A stretch of 64,000 nt of DNA from assembly GCF_030656345.1 (NCBI RefSeq), contig NZ_JAUSNR010000056.1:79110-143109 (forward strand). The letters are read 5' to 3'. The notes under the pieces were generated by a model. That model made no database searches. It worked only from the letters and a program-made list of their open reading frames with translations, and was not told the origin of the DNA. This DNA comes from Pseudotabrizicola sp. (lineage in GTDB: Bacteria; Pseudomonadota; Alphaproteobacteria; Rhodobacterales; Rhodobacteraceae). Each line of letters opens with the position of its first letter. Within the stretch, counting starts at the first letter, position 1. Shown in pieces: positions 10,971-19,524 of the stretch. Made by a program: the position numbers and the translations under genes.

Positions 10971-11591
10971 TCAGTTCTTGGCGTAGTATTCGACGACCAG
11001 GTTCGGTTCCATCACGACCGGATACGGCACATCGCCCAGACCCGGGGTGCGCACGAAGGTCACGACCAGTTTGTTGTGGTCGACTTCCAGATAATCGGGC
11101 ACGTCACGCTCGGACGACTGCACGGCTTCCAGAATGATCGCCAGCTGGCGCGACTTTTCGCGGACCGAGATCACGTCGCCCTCTTTCACACGGTAAGACG
11201 CGATGTTCACGCGCTGACCGTTCACCTGCACATGGCCGTGGTTCACGAACTGGCGGGCGGCGAACACGGTCGGCACCAGCTTGGCGCGGTAAACCACCGC
11301 ATCCAGACGGCGCTCCAGCAGGCCGATCAGCATCTCGCCGGTGTCGCCACGCACGCGTTCTGCTTCACCAAAGATCTTGCGGAATTGCTTTTCGGTCAGG
11401 TCACCATAGTAACCCTTCAGCTTTTGCTTGGCGCGCAGCTGGGTGCCGAAATCGGACAGTTTGTTCTTGCGGCGCTGACCGTGCTGGCCCGGGCCGTATT
11501 CACGCTTGTTGACCGGCGATTTGGCGCGGCCCCAGATGTTCTCGCCCATGCGGCGGTCAATTTTATACTTGGCAGACGTGCGTTTGGTCAC
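10971..11591 (-). CDS. rpsD: 30S ribosomal protein S4
   Basis: 206 residues. It binds 16S rRNA early in small-subunit assembly. The sequence shows the S4 N-terminal region ([33 protein letters not shown]) and the S4 RNA-binding domain ([32 protein letters not shown]). The start codon is GTG at 11591, with AAGGAG 7 bases upstream. The gene stands alone, away from the alpha operon, as is usual in Alphaproteobacteria, with its own promoter and terminator. Confidence 0.98.
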   Translation of the reverse strand: MTKRTSAKYKIDRRMGENIWGRAKSPVNKREYGPGQHGQRRKNKLSDFGTQLRAKQKLKGYYGDLTEKQFRKIFGEAERVRGDTGEMLIGLLERRLDAVVYRAKLVPTVFAARQFVNHGHVQVNGQRVNIASYRVKEGDVISVREKSRQLAIILEAVQSSERDVPDYLEVDHNKLVVTFVRTPGLGDVPYPVVMEPNLVVEYYAKN

Positions 11592-11717
11592 GGCTGATCT
11601 CCTTCGTTCAATTTGAAGGGCGTTGTCCTTGTGCCTTCCGGCCCGACAGGCATCCCCTTGCGGGGTCCACCAACACCAATGAAAAGCCCCGGAGGATACC
11701 CGCCGGGACAGAGCGCG

Positions 11718-11745
11718 CTTATACGCGCCAAAACCACAGTGTCAA
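11718..11745 (-). promoter_or_regulatory. Sigma-70 promoter for rpsD
   Basis: On the minus strand TTGACA (11740-11745) and TATAAG (11718-11723) are separated by 16 bases, about 130 bases before the rpsD start. This is an unusually good match to the housekeeping consensus for this GC-rich genome. Confidence 0.75.
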
Positions 11746-11757
11746 CAGCAGCCCCTC

Positions 11758-11817
11758 ATCTGTTCCCAAATATCCTCGGGGGGGAGGAGCGAAGCGACGG
11801 GGGGCAGACAGCCCCCC
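11758..11817. repeat. Copy 2 of the TGTTC-NN-AAATATCC element with G/C hairpin
   Basis: ATCTGTTCCCAAATATCC is followed by a G-run and, at 11799-11817, a 7-bp stem GGGGGGC / GCCCCCC with loop AGACA. On the minus strand the hairpin falls just after the Hint gene stop and may end its transcript, but there is no T-tract. Confidence 0.5.
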
Positions 11818-11850
11818 GCACCGCTAGCCAGAAGAGTCAGGCCAGCAACG

Positions 11851-12924
11851 TCAGGCCGCCGCATCATGACGCAGGATCGCCACTTCCGATGACGACAGGT
11901 TGCGCCGGGCGTAGTCGCCATAGCTGGCCGGGTTCCCGGCAATCTCCGGCACAGCCGCCAGCAGCGCCGCGCGCTGATCCGGCTCTATGGTGTCCAACGC
12001 GGTGTTGGAGGGGTGAAAACTCTCGGTCTCCATCCCGTTGGCCCAGACAATATTGTGCCGGTCCAGCAGAATGTGGATATATGTCACCTCGCGCAGCGCA
12101 TGATCGATGCAGATCGTGCCATCGTTCAGCAGATCTTCAGCCTTGACCAGCACCTCGTGCGCGTTGAACAGCGCGCGGGCTGCCGGGCCGTTCAGCACCA
12201 TCCGGTGCTGAGGGGACACGACCAGATCGCCGTCGGGCCGGTCAAGCCCCAGCGCGCCGGAGCGGAACCGTATGGGCCGCAGATGCGGCATCGCATACAG
12301 CCGCGCGCCGCTCATCCGCCGACTGCCGGTCCACAGGATGTCCTGCGCGCCATTGTCCTTGGTCAGAATTCGGTCACCGGGGCGCAGGTTCTGAATCAGC
12401 CGCGGGCCATCCGGGGTGGCGATACGCGTATCGGGGGTAAAGCAGATCACCCCGCCCGCCACCCGTGCGCCCGCACCCGAATGGGTGCGGTCAATCGCGG
12501 TGCGCACCACCCACAGATCCTGCCCCGGCGGTGGCAGATCGCCCACGAACATCAACAACCGCGCGCCGGTATCGGGCACCGGCAGCAGCGTTACCGACCA
12601 ACTGTGATGGCCATCTGTCACGATGAAGCCCTGATCGGGGGCTTCATCCTCATCCTCCGGCGCGGACTCTGCGCCGGCCGGATCACACGCCACCGCAACG
12701 CCAATCAGACGCCGCACCATTTTCGCAGCTCGCCTGCGAATGTCCGCAGTTCCCTCGGCCCCCTCCAGCAGAAGTGTCCCGCCCTGACCATCCACGCAGA
12801 CAGGCTTGCCGGACCAGCGCCACGAGGCACCAACGGCAAGACTGTCCAGCGGGGCGGTGCCCAAGCCGTCAATTTCTGTCTGTGACCAGGAAATCACGAA
12901 CGTGCCCTTTAAGCCCGTTCCCAT
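11851..12924 (-). CDS. Hint domain-containing protein (Hedgehog/intein-like, Hint_2 type)
   Basis: 357 residues. The N-terminal part (GTFVISWSQTEIDGL) belongs to a Rhodobacteraceae-specific arrangement. The Hint domain begins at Cys161 (VICFTPDTRIATPDGPRLIQ), continues through LRPGDRILTKD and SPQHRMVL, and reaches DRHNIVWANGMETESFHP. Hint domains can perform self-cleavage or acyl shifts, but this one lacks the His-Asn plus Cys/Ser/Thr junction of a splicing intein, so splicing is unlikely. No signal peptide is obvious. A CtrA-like box lies about 36 bases upstream of the start. Monocistronic. Function unknown; such proteins are common in this family and often associated with secreted or surface proteins. 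Confidence 0.82.
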   Translation of the reverse strand: MGTGLKGTFVISWSQTEIDGLGTAPLDSLAVGASWRWSGKPVCVDGQGGTLLLEGAEGTADIRRRAAKMVRRLIGVAVACDPAGAESAPEDEDEAPDQGFIVTDGHHSWSVTLLPVPDTGARLLMFVGDLPPPGQDLWVVRTAIDRTHSGAGARVAGGVICFTPDTRIATPDGPRLIQNLRPGDRILTKDNGAQDILWTGSRRMSGARLYAMPHLRPIRFRSGALGLDRPDGDLVVSPQHRMVLNGPAARALFNAHEVLVKAEDLLNDGTICIDHALREVTYIHILLDRHNIVWANGMETESFHPSNTALDTIEPDQRAALLAAVPEIAGNPASYGDYARRNLSSSEVAILRHDAAA

Positions 12925-12959
12925 GCCCGTCCCTATTCTTTTGTCTGCTCGTGTTTTTA

Positions 12960-12974
12960 TTAACGAAAGGTTAA
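12960..12974 (-). promoter_or_regulatory. Candidate CtrA-binding box upstream of the Hint gene
   Basis: TTAA-N7-TTAA with exact spacing. On the minus strand it reads TTAACC then TTTCG then TTAA, matching the alphaproteobacterial CtrA consensus. Centre is about 43 bases upstream of the Hint start. Confidence 0.5.
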
Positions 12975-13064
12975 CAACACAGGGCGACTCTGGCTATGGC
13001 CAACACGCAACAGTCGGGCAGGAAATGCAAAGATTGTGCACAAAGACACACCCAACGCACCGCC

Positions 13065-14087
13065 CTACTTGCCAAAATGCGAGAATCGATAGGGGGAGAT
13101 GCCGTATTTCACCCGGAAAGACTTGGAAAAATGCGAGCTGCTGGCATAGCCACAGGCAATCGCCACCTCTGTCACGCTCATGTCAGTTTCGGCCAACAGC
13201 GCGCGGCCATGTTGCAGCCGCAGGTCGTTCATATAGCGCACCGGGGTTACCCCCATATAGCGACTGAACAGCCGCTCTATTTGCCGGCGTGACAGCTTCA
13301 GCTGCGCGGCACAAGCATCCAGATCAAACGGCTCCTCAATGCGCGCCTCAAGGAACGCAACTGCCTCGATCAGTTTTTCATGCCGTGTGCCCAGCCTTGC
13401 CGCCAGTGACGTGGTCTGCTCATCCGCCTCGCGTCGCCGCTGGCTCAGCAGGCACATGTTCATCACCTCCTGGCTCAGGGCGATGCCAAAGCGGTCGTGG
13501 ATGATCTCCAGCATCAGATCAGCTGCCGCGACACCACCGGCACAGGTGACGATCCGGTCGTCGATGCAGAACACCTGTCGCGCCGCGGTCAGTTCGGGGA
13601 AGGTTTCGGCAAAGCCGGTCAGGTTTTCCCAGTGCAGGGTAAAGCGCCGCCCTTTCAGAATGCCCGCCCGTGCCAAAGCATAGGCCCCGGTGCACAGCCC
13701 CCCCACCACGCGGCCCCGCCGCCATAGCCCGCGCAGCCAGTCGGCCAATGCCGCACTCACCTGATGCTCCGGCTCGACCCCCGAACAGACCAGCACCACA
13801 CCTTCGGGCTGCACCGCCGCAAACGGCCCGTCGACCATGATCGGCACGCCGTTGGAACAGGCCACCGCCTGCCCGTCCGCCGACAGCGTCTGCCAATGGA
13901 ACAACGCCTGCCCGGTCAGTTGATTGGCAATCCGCAGGGGCTCAATCGCCGAAGCAAACGCCAGCATGGTGAACTTTGGCAGGAGCACAAAGCTGACCGA
14001 CACGGGGCCAGACATACTGCCAGACACGGCGGCCATGTCCACATGGGCCACCCCTTTGGCGATAAAGCGCGTTGCGTCGTCGGTCAT
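13065..14087 (-). CDS. GlxA-family transcriptional regulator (DJ-1/PfpI + AraC domains)
   Basis: 340 residues. The N-terminal half is a DJ-1/PfpI-like ligand-sensing fold with the nucleophile-elbow-like stretch VGGLCTGAYALARAG. The C-terminal AraC/XylS domain (about 235-335) carries two helix-turn-helix units: LDACAAQLKLSRRQIERLF and SVTEVAIACGYASSSHFSKSF. Relatives respond to quaternary amines (GbdR, CdhR) or arginine (ArgR). It is divergent from the sugar kinase gene 133 bases away. Neither the ligand nor the target can be set from context. Confidence 0.88.
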   Translation of the reverse strand: MTDDATRFIAKGVAHVDMAAVSGSMSGPVSVSFVLLPKFTMLAFASAIEPLRIANQLTGQALFHWQTLSADGQAVACSNGVPIMVDGPFAAVQPEGVVLVCSGVEPEHQVSAALADWLRGLWRRGRVVGGLCTGAYALARAGILKGRRFTLHWENLTGFAETFPELTAARQVFCIDDRIVTCAGGVAAADLMLEIIHDRFGIALSQEVMNMCLLSQRRREADEQTTSLAARLGTRHEKLIEAVAFLEARIEEPFDLDACAAQLKLSRRQIERLFSRYMGVTPVRYMNDLRLQHGRALLAETDMSVTEVAIACGYASSSHFSKSFRVKYGISPYRFSHFGK

Positions 14088-14220
14088 CCGGAGGCCCCTT
14101 TGTTTCAGCTTTCTGCCACCAACACGGGCCCTGCGCCAGAGACTACAGCGCCCTGCCCCCGTTGCAGCCCCCGCCGCCCTCGGCTACGGTCGCGCGGCAC
14201 TGAGAATAGGAGCCGCAACC

Positions 14221-15129
14221 ATGTCAAAATCCCTGTTGAGCCTTGGCGAATGCATGGTGGAACTGTCGCTGACCGCCTCGGGGGATTACGCGCGCGGCTT
14301 TGCGGGCGATACGTTCAACGCCGCATGGTACGCCCGCCGCCTGCTGCCCGCAGACTGGACCGTGGCTTACGGGTCCTGCATCGGCACAGATGCCGTGTCG
14401 GATGAAATGTCGGCCTTCATCGCGGGGGAAGGGATAGACACCGCCACCCTGCGCCGCCTGCCCGACCGCACCGTGGGCCTGTACATGATCAGCCTGCGCG
14501 ACGGCGAGCGCAGCTTTTCCTACTGGCGCGGGCAATCGGCGGCCAAGATGCTCGCCGATAACCCCGACTGGCTGGCCGCCACCCTGCAGGGGCGCGACAT
14601 CATCCATTTTTCCGCCATCACCCTTGCCATCCTGTCCCCCGACCACCGCACCGCCTTTTGCGACGCCTTGCGCCACGCGCGCGCGAATGGCAGCCTGATC
14701 GCGTTCGACACCAACCTGCGCCCACGCCTGTGGGACGGTACTGATGCGATGCGCGCAGGCGTGATGCTGGGGGCATCGGTGGCCGATATCGTGCTGCCGT
14801 CGTTTGACGAAGAAACCGGCCTCTGGGGCGACACGTCCGCCGCTGACACCATCGCGCGCTATCGGCAGGCCGGAGCGAGCCGCGTGGTGGTCAAGGATGG
14901 CGGCGGCCCAGTCACCTTTTGGTCTGCCGACCACGGCACCCGTCAGCACCCGGCGGCAAAGGTTGCGCAGATCGTCGATACCACAGCGGCGGGCGACAGC
15001 TTTGCCGGTGGCTTTCTCGCGCATCTGGCGATGGGCGAAACCGAGGATCAGGCCGTACAGGCCGCCATGGCCCTGGCAGCGAAGGTGATCCAGTCCCGTG
15101 GCGCGCTGGTGCCAGCGATCTTCGCCTGA
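14221..15129 (+). CDS. PfkB-family sugar kinase, probable 2-dehydro-3-deoxygluconokinase
   Basis: 302 residues of the ribokinase/PfkB superfamily. Motifs: N-terminal SLGECMVEL, AGDTFNAAWYARRL, the FDTNLRPRLW block typical of KDG kinases, and the C-terminal signature DTTAAGDSFAGGFLAHLA with the catalytic aspartate in GDS. It should phosphorylate 2-keto-3-deoxygluconate or a related sugar for Entner-Doudoroff-type catabolism. I set the start at ATG 14221 because AGGAG sits 8 bases upstream; the frame runs open further upstream. Transcribed divergently from the GlxA-type regulator. No KDPG aldolase gene is adjacent. Confidence 0.85.
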   Translation: MSKSLLSLGECMVELSLTASGDYARGFAGDTFNAAWYARRLLPADWTVAYGSCIGTDAVSDEMSAFIAGEGIDTATLRRLPDRTVGLYMISLRDGERSFSYWRGQSAAKMLADNPDWLAATLQGRDIIHFSAITLAILSPDHRTAFCDALRHARANGSLIAFDTNLRPRLWDGTDAMRAGVMLGASVADIVLPSFDEETGLWGDTSAADTIARYRQAGASRVVVKDGGGPVTFWSADHGTRQHPAAKVAQIVDTTAAGDSFAGGFLAHLAMGETEDQAVQAAMALAAKVIQSRGALVPAIFA

Positions 15130-15244
15130 CTCTGGCACCACGACGCAAGGGCAAGACTGCCAATGCCCACCGTCCTCGCCAAACAATCTGCCCGCAAAAC
15201 AGGCGGTCGCATGTGATTATGGCGTAAAATCAGGCAGACCCGTG

Positions 15245-15268
15245 GGCGGTGGGTCCAACACCACCGCC
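15245..15268 (+). other. Stem-loop in the 5' region of the SsuA-like ABC operon
   Basis: GGCGGTGG pairs perfectly with CCACCGCC across loop GTCCAACA, about 60 bases before the binding-protein start. It lacks a T-tract. It may affect mRNA stability; I see no known riboswitch fold. Confidence 0.35.
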
Positions 15269-15328
15269 GCGCATGGACACCGGCCCGGGCTTTGTCACCC
15301 TTTCACAAAACCAATATGGGAGTGAGAG

Positions 15329-16336
15329 ATGATCCGCCACGCCGCCACAATTTTCGCCGCCGCTCTGCTGATCGGGTCGGCGGCCAGTGCCGACACCGCC
15401 ATGCCCTTTGCGCTGGACTGGAAGTTCGAAGGCCCCGCCGCGCCCTACTTCGTAGCGCTGGACAAAGGCCACTTCGCCGCCGAAGGGCTGACGGTGGAAA
15501 TCACCGAAGGCGCAGGTTCGCTCGATGCCATTCCGAAGGTGGCCACCGGGGCCTATCCGGTCGGCTTTGCCGATATCAACAGCCTGATGAAATTCCTTGA
15601 CCAGAACCCCGGCGCGCCGGTGACTGCCGTCATGATGATCTATGACAAACCGCCCTTCGCCATGGTCGGCCGCAAATCTCTGGGCATCAACGCCCCCGGC
15701 GATATCTCCGGCAAAATCCTTGGTGCGCCGCCGCCGGATGGCGCATGGGCGCAGTTCCCGATCTTCGCGGCTGAAAACGGCATCGACATGGCCTCTGTCA
15801 CCGTTGAACCTGTAGGCTTTCCGGTGCGCGAACCGATGCTGGCCGAGGGCAAGGTGGCCGCCGTCACCGGTTTCAGCTTCACCTCCAGCCTGAACGTCAA
15901 ACGCCTTGGCGTGCCCGAGGATGACATCTCGGTCATCCTGATGGCCGATCATGGCGTCGCACTTTATGGCAATGCGGTCATCGTCAACACCGACTTCGCT
16001 GCCGCTAACCCCGAGGCGGTCACCGGCTTTCTGCGCGCCATCGCCAAGGGCTGGAAAGACACCGTAGCCGACCCCGACGCCGCCATCGCCAGCCTGATCA
16101 GCCGCAACCCCGCCGCCGATGCCACGCTGGAAGGCGAACGTCTGGCGCTGTCGATCAAGGACAATGTGATGACCGATTGGGTCATGGCCAACGGCCTTGG
16201 CAACATCGACGCCGCCCGGATGGACAAGGCGATCGAGCAGACCAAATCGGTTTACACCTTCACCAATGCCCCCGATGCGGCGCTGTATTTTGATCCGACA
16301 TGGCTGCCCGCAGATGGCAGCCTGATGATGCAATAA
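15329..16336 (+). CDS. ABC transporter substrate-binding protein, NMT1/SsuA/THI5-like
   Basis: 335 residues with a signal peptide ending near SAASA. The mature part starts PFALDWKFEGPAAPYFVALD, the classic opening of NMT1/THI5/SsuA-type periplasmic binding proteins for thiamine precursors, sulfonates, taurine or riboflavin-like ligands. GVALYGNAVIVN and the WLPADGSLM ending are family-like. First gene of a three-gene importer with the ATPase and permease downstream. The ligand cannot be deduced: no taurine dioxygenase, desulfonase or thi gene is present, and no TPP riboswitch is seen upstream. Confidence 0.9.
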   Translation: MIRHAATIFAAALLIGSAASADTAMPFALDWKFEGPAAPYFVALDKGHFAAEGLTVEITEGAGSLDAIPKVATGAYPVGFADINSLMKFLDQNPGAPVTAVMMIYDKPPFAMVGRKSLGINAPGDISGKILGAPPPDGAWAQFPIFAAENGIDMASVTVEPVGFPVREPMLAEGKVAAVTGFSFTSSLNVKRLGVPEDDISVILMADHGVALYGNAVIVNTDFAAANPEAVTGFLRAIAKGWKDTVADPDAAIASLISRNPAADATLEGERLALSIKDNVMTDWVMANGLGNIDAARMDKAIEQTKSVYTFTNAPDAALYFDPTWLPADGSLMMQ

Positions 16337-16343
16337 GGCCCCA

Positions 16344-16363
16344 GCCGCCCGGAAACGGGCGGC
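16344..16363 (+). other. GNRA-capped stem-loop between binding-protein and ATPase genes
   Basis: GCCGCCCG and CGGGCGGC form a perfect 8-bp stem closed by a GAAA tetraloop, 8 bases after the binding-protein stop and just before the ATPase start. Such hairpins often protect the upstream cistron from 3' decay, raising binding-protein yield. Confidence 0.6.
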
Positions 16364-16370
16364 GCACACC

Positions 16371-17159
16371 ATGGCAAACCTCATCGAGATCAAGGGCGTC
16401 ACCCACGCCTACCGCACCAAATCCGGCCCGCTGCCGGTGCTGGACAATCTGAACATCGCCGTGCCCGAAGGCGAATTCGCCGCCGTTGTCGGCCCCTCTG
16501 GCTGTGGCAAATCCACGCTCACCCGTCTTGTCGCCGGCCTGATGAAGCCTGACCGGGGCGAAGTCTGGCTGCATGGCGAGCGCGTCTCCAGCCCGCGCAA
16601 GACCGTGGGCATGGCGTTCCAGAACCCGGTGCTGCTGGAATGGCGCAGCATTCTGGAAAACGTGATCCTGCCGCTGGAAATCGTCGCCCCCCGCATGCCG
16701 CAAAAGGACCGTGAGGCGCGTGCGATGCACTTGCTGGAGATGGTCGGGCTGAAAGGGTTTGAGGCCAAACGCCCCAGCGAACTTTCCGGCGGCATGCGGC
16801 AGCGCGCCAGCCTGTGCCGCGCCATCGTGCACAAACCCGATGTGCTGATCATGGACGAACCCTTTGGCGCGCTGGACAATTTCACCCGCGAAGACCTGTG
16901 GCAAACCATGCGTGACCTGCGGGCGGCCGAGCCCTTTACCTGCGTGCTGATCACCCATGACCTGCGTGAAAGCGTCTTCTTGGGCGATCAGGTTTTTGTG
17001 CTGTCTGGCCGTCCCGCCCGCACCCAGATGGTGCTGGATGTCGATCTGCCCGCCGACCGCACGCTCGACATCCTTTATCAGCCGAAAGCGCAAGAGATGC
17101 TGCACACCCTGCGCGACCAGATCCGCATTGCGCAAGGCCGCGACGGGAACGCACACTGA
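16371..17159 (+). CDS. ABC transporter ATP-binding protein (SsuB/TauB-like)
   Basis: 262 residues. Walker A GPSGCGKST, signature LSGGMRQRASLCRA, Walker B VLIMDEPFGALD, and the H-loop in LITHDL are all intact. The stretch FQNPVLLEWRSILENVILPLE is typical of the nitrate/sulfonate/taurine importer ATPases. It lies between the binding-protein and permease genes and overlaps the permease start by one base (TGATG). Confidence 0.94.
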   Translation: MANLIEIKGVTHAYRTKSGPLPVLDNLNIAVPEGEFAAVVGPSGCGKSTLTRLVAGLMKPDRGEVWLHGERVSSPRKTVGMAFQNPVLLEWRSILENVILPLEIVAPRMPQKDREARAMHLLEMVGLKGFEAKRPSELSGGMRQRASLCRAIVHKPDVLIMDEPFGALDNFTREDLWQTMRDLRAAEPFTCVLITHDLRESVFLGDQVFVLSGRPARTQMVLDVDLPADRTLDILYQPKAQEMLHTLRDQIRIAQGRDGNAH

Positions 17160-17923
17160 TGGAAACGCTGCAGAAAATCGCCGTGCCCATTCTGGCCGTT
17201 GTCCTGTTCCTTGTGGCATGGGAGGCGCTGGTCTGGGTCAACGACTGGCCGAATTACAAGATGGCCTCGCCGTCAGACCTGCCCCCCGCGTTCTGGAAAT
17301 TCCGCTGGCTGTTTCTGGAAATGGGCTGGCAGACCCTGTGGCGCACCGTGCTTGGCCTTGGCCTAGCGGTGCTGTTCGGCACGCTGATCGGCATGATCAT
17401 GGGCTTTTCGCGCATTGCCCGCGACGGGCTTTATCCGCTGCTCGTCGGGTTCAACGCGATTCCCAAGGCGACGCTGGTGCCGGTGATCAGCCTGATCTTC
17501 ATCGGCCAGCATGATTTCAACACCGTGCTGATGGCGTTTCTGATCAGCTTTTTCCCGATTGCCGTGTCGGTCGGCATCGGGTTGTCGACGCTGGAACCGG
17601 AGTATCGCGATATTCTGCGCAGCCTTGGCGCATCGCGCCTGACCATTTTCCGCAAGATCGCGCTGCCGAAAACCCTGCCCGAGTTCTTCGGCGCGTTGAA
17701 AGTGTCGGTCACGCTGGCCTTCATCGGCACCAATCTGGTGGAGATCGTGGCCCCGCACGGGCGCGGACTGGGGGCGCTGTTTAAATCGGGGGAAACCAAT
17801 GGCGATTACCCGCTGATGTTCGCGGTTCTGATCGCACTCGCAGCACTTGGCATCCTGCTGTATTACGCAGTGCTGGTGCTGGAACGCATCTTTGCCGGCT
17901 GGGCCGAACGGCCACAAACCTGA
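17159..17923 (+). CDS. ABC transporter permease (SsuC/TauC-like)
   Basis: 254 residues with about six membrane helices and the binding-protein-dependent permease motif around EYRDILRSLGASRLTIFRKIALPKTLPEF (EAA loop that contacts the ATPase). Last gene of the three-gene importer, coupled to the ATPase gene by a one-base overlap. A near-perfect 27-base inverted repeat begins 8 bases after its stop. Confidence 0.92.
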   Translation: METLQKIAVPILAVVLFLVAWEALVWVNDWPNYKMASPSDLPPAFWKFRWLFLEMGWQTLWRTVLGLGLAVLFGTLIGMIMGFSRIARDGLYPLLVGFNAIPKATLVPVISLIFIGQHDFNTVLMAFLISFFPIAVSVGIGLSTLEPEYRDILRSLGASRLTIFRKIALPKTLPEFFGALKVSVTLAFIGTNLVEIVAPHGRGLGALFKSGETNGDYPLMFAVLIALAALGILLYYAVLVLERIFAGWAERPQT

Positions 17924-17930
17924 CCGGAAC

Positions 17931-17993
17931 GCTCTTCCAGCGTGACCGCTGTCATCGCTGCCCCAACGATGACAGCGGTAACGCTGGAAGAGC
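17931..17993. repeat. 27-base inverted repeat at a convergent junction
   Basis: Arms 17931-17957 and 17967-17993 match at 26 of 27 positions around a 9-base loop. It separates the plus-strand ABC operon from the minus-strand TRAP/amidase operon. There is no T-tract on either side, so it would be an unusual bidirectional terminator or an mRNA 3'-end block. Confidence 0.75.
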
Positions 17994-18001
17994 GGCCCCT
18001 G

Positions 18002-18160
18002 TCAGCCCTTGCGCCGCAGGTTGCTGATCAGATCCCAGCCCGCCAGTGCCACAGTCACGCTGACCACGCCGATCAGGTCCAGACGCGGCACATGCCACAG
18101 CAGGATGCCCAGAAACCCGAGCAAGACCGCAAACGCGAAAATCGCCATCACATTGTTCAT
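18002..18160 (-). CDS. Small membrane protein of 52 residues downstream of amidase
   Basis: A short ORF encoding 52 residues, starting MNNVMAIFAFAVLLG and ending ISNLRRKG. Two hydrophobic stretches (about 4-22 and 29-44) and a basic C-terminus suggest a one- or two-helix membrane protein. GGAGG lies 9 bases before the ATG, and the start overlaps the amidase stop by four bases (ATGA), which supports real translation. It is the last gene of the TRAP-amidase operon. No family recognised; it could be a transporter-associated small subunit, but that is inference only. Confidence 0.65.
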   Translation of the reverse strand: MNNVMAIFAFAVLLGFLGILLWHVPRLDLIGVVSVTVALAGWDLISNLRRKG

Positions 18161-19524
18161 CGGCTTTCGCCTCCCTCAGCCTGCGTGTCCACATGCGCCA
18201 TCAGCCAGCGTGCCGTGCGCAGCAAACGCGCATCATCGCCCCGCCGCCCCACCAGTTGCAACCCCATCGGCAAGCCACTGTCAGACCAGAACAGCGGCAA
18301 TGTCACTGCAGGAACCCCGGCCAGCGTCCACAACCCGTTGAAAATCGCCGAGCCGGTATACTCCAGCCCCTCAGGTGCCGGGCCCGGCGCTGCCGGGCAC
18401 AGGATCGCATCGCAACGCTCAAACACCGGGTGCAGCGCGCCGTTCAACAGCGCGCGCCAGTCCAGCGCGGCTAGATAATCGCGCGCCAGAACCGCCTTGC
18501 CCTCGTCCATCGCGGCCTTCAGCACATCCGACATCTGATCGCGCCCGCGCCGTTCGATCCCGTAATAGCACTTGGCCATTTCGGCAAAGTTGATCCGCTG
18601 GCGGATCGCCGCCACCTCGCCCAACCCCGGCAGGTCAGCCTCAAAGCATTGCTCGCCCAGCAGGGCCGCCACTTCCTCAACCGCCGCCCGCATCTGCGGG
18701 TCGGCGTCTTCCCAGCCTGGCGGGCGCAGAAAGGCAAACATCGGCGTGACCGGCACCTTGGCCAGTGTCACATCCAGCATCCGGGGCACCGGCACGGCTT
18801 CGGTGGCGCTGTCTGCCGGGTCATGCCCGGTCAGCACCTCTATCAGCAGGGCGGCATCCTCGACCGACCGGGCAAACACTCCCACCGTATCCAGAAACGG
18901 CGATTGCGGCAGAATGCCGGTGCGCGGGATCAGGCCAAAGCTGGGCTTCACCCCCACCACCCCGCAATAGGCCGCAGGCCGGATCACCGATCCGCCGGTC
19001 TGGGTGCCGATGGCCAGCGGCACCATGCCCGCCGCCACCGCCGCCGCTGACCCTTGCGAAGACCCCCCCGGCGTATGGCCGGCGTTGTGCGGGTTCCGGG
19101 TCTTGCCGGGGTGCATATAGGCCCCTTCGGTCGTCACCGTCTTGCCAAGGATGATCGCCCCCGCCGCCCGCAGGCGCGCGACGATCCACGCATCTTCCGC
19201 TGGCACCCGGCCTGCATCCACCGTCAGACCGTTTGCCGTCGGAATGCCCTTGGTGTCGATGATGTCCTTCAACGCCACCGGCACACCGTGCAGCGGGCCG
19301 ATGGGCCGCCCCGCCACCCGGCGCGCATCTAAGCTGCGCGCCTGTTCCAGCGCATGGTCACCATCCAGCCACGCCCAGGCCTGCACCTGCGGCTCGACCT
19401 CGGCGATGCGGGCAAGGTAGGCTTCCACCACCTCGACCGCACGTAAGGCCCCGTTTGCCAGCCGGTCGCGCAGCACCAGCGCGCCCAAACCCGTCAGATC
19501 GCTGCGTTTATCGTCCCGGGCCAT
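18157..19524 (-). CDS. Amidase of the amidase-signature family
   Basis: 455 residues. The Ser-cisSer-Lys triad is visible: Lys86 in PVALKDIIDTKG, the cis-Ser in GGSSQGSAAAVAAG around 155-156, and nucleophile Ser179 in TQTGGSVIRPA. It should hydrolyse an amide to a carboxylate plus ammonia. GatA is unlikely because no gatB or gatC is adjacent. Its start lies inside the end of the TRAP large-permease gene (17-base overlap), so the amidase probably acts on what the TRAP system imports. Substrate unknown. Confidence 0.9.
   Translation of the reverse strand: MARDDKRSDLTGLGALVLRDRLANGALRAVEVVEAYLARIAEVEPQVQAWAWLDGDHALEQARSLDARRVAGRPIGPLHGVPVALKDIIDTKGIPTANGLTVDAGRVPAEDAWIVARLRAAGAIILGKTVTTEGAYMHPGKTRNPHNAGHTPGGSSQGSAAAVAAGMVPLAIGTQTGGSVIRPAAYCGVVGVKPSFGLIPRTGILPQSPFLDTVGVFARSVEDAALLIEVLTGHDPADSATEAVPVPRMLDVTLAKVPVTPMFAFLRPPGWEDADPQMRAAVEEVAALLGEQCFEADLPGLGEVAAIRQRINFAEMAKCYYGIERRGRDQMSDVLKAAMDEGKAVLARDYLAALDWRALLNGALHPVFERCDAILCPAAPGPAPEGLEYTGSAIFNGLWTLAGVPAVTLPLFWSDSGLPMGLQLVGRRGDDARLLRTARWLMAHVDTQAEGGESR

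Noticed and set aside
11851..12924. Self-splicing intein
   Set aside because: The Hint domain lacks a His-Asn plus Cys/Ser/Thr junction (it reads HNI), and the flanking sequence does not form a recognisable interrupted host protein.
15130..15328. TPP riboswitch upstream of the NMT1/THI5-like binding protein
   Set aside because: I could not find the conserved CTGAGA and ACCTGATCTGG segments; only a simple 8-bp stem-loop is present.
18157..19524. GatA subunit of Asp/Glu-tRNA amidotransferase
   Set aside because: Amidase signature is shared, but gatB and gatC are absent and the gene is embedded in a TRAP transport operon.
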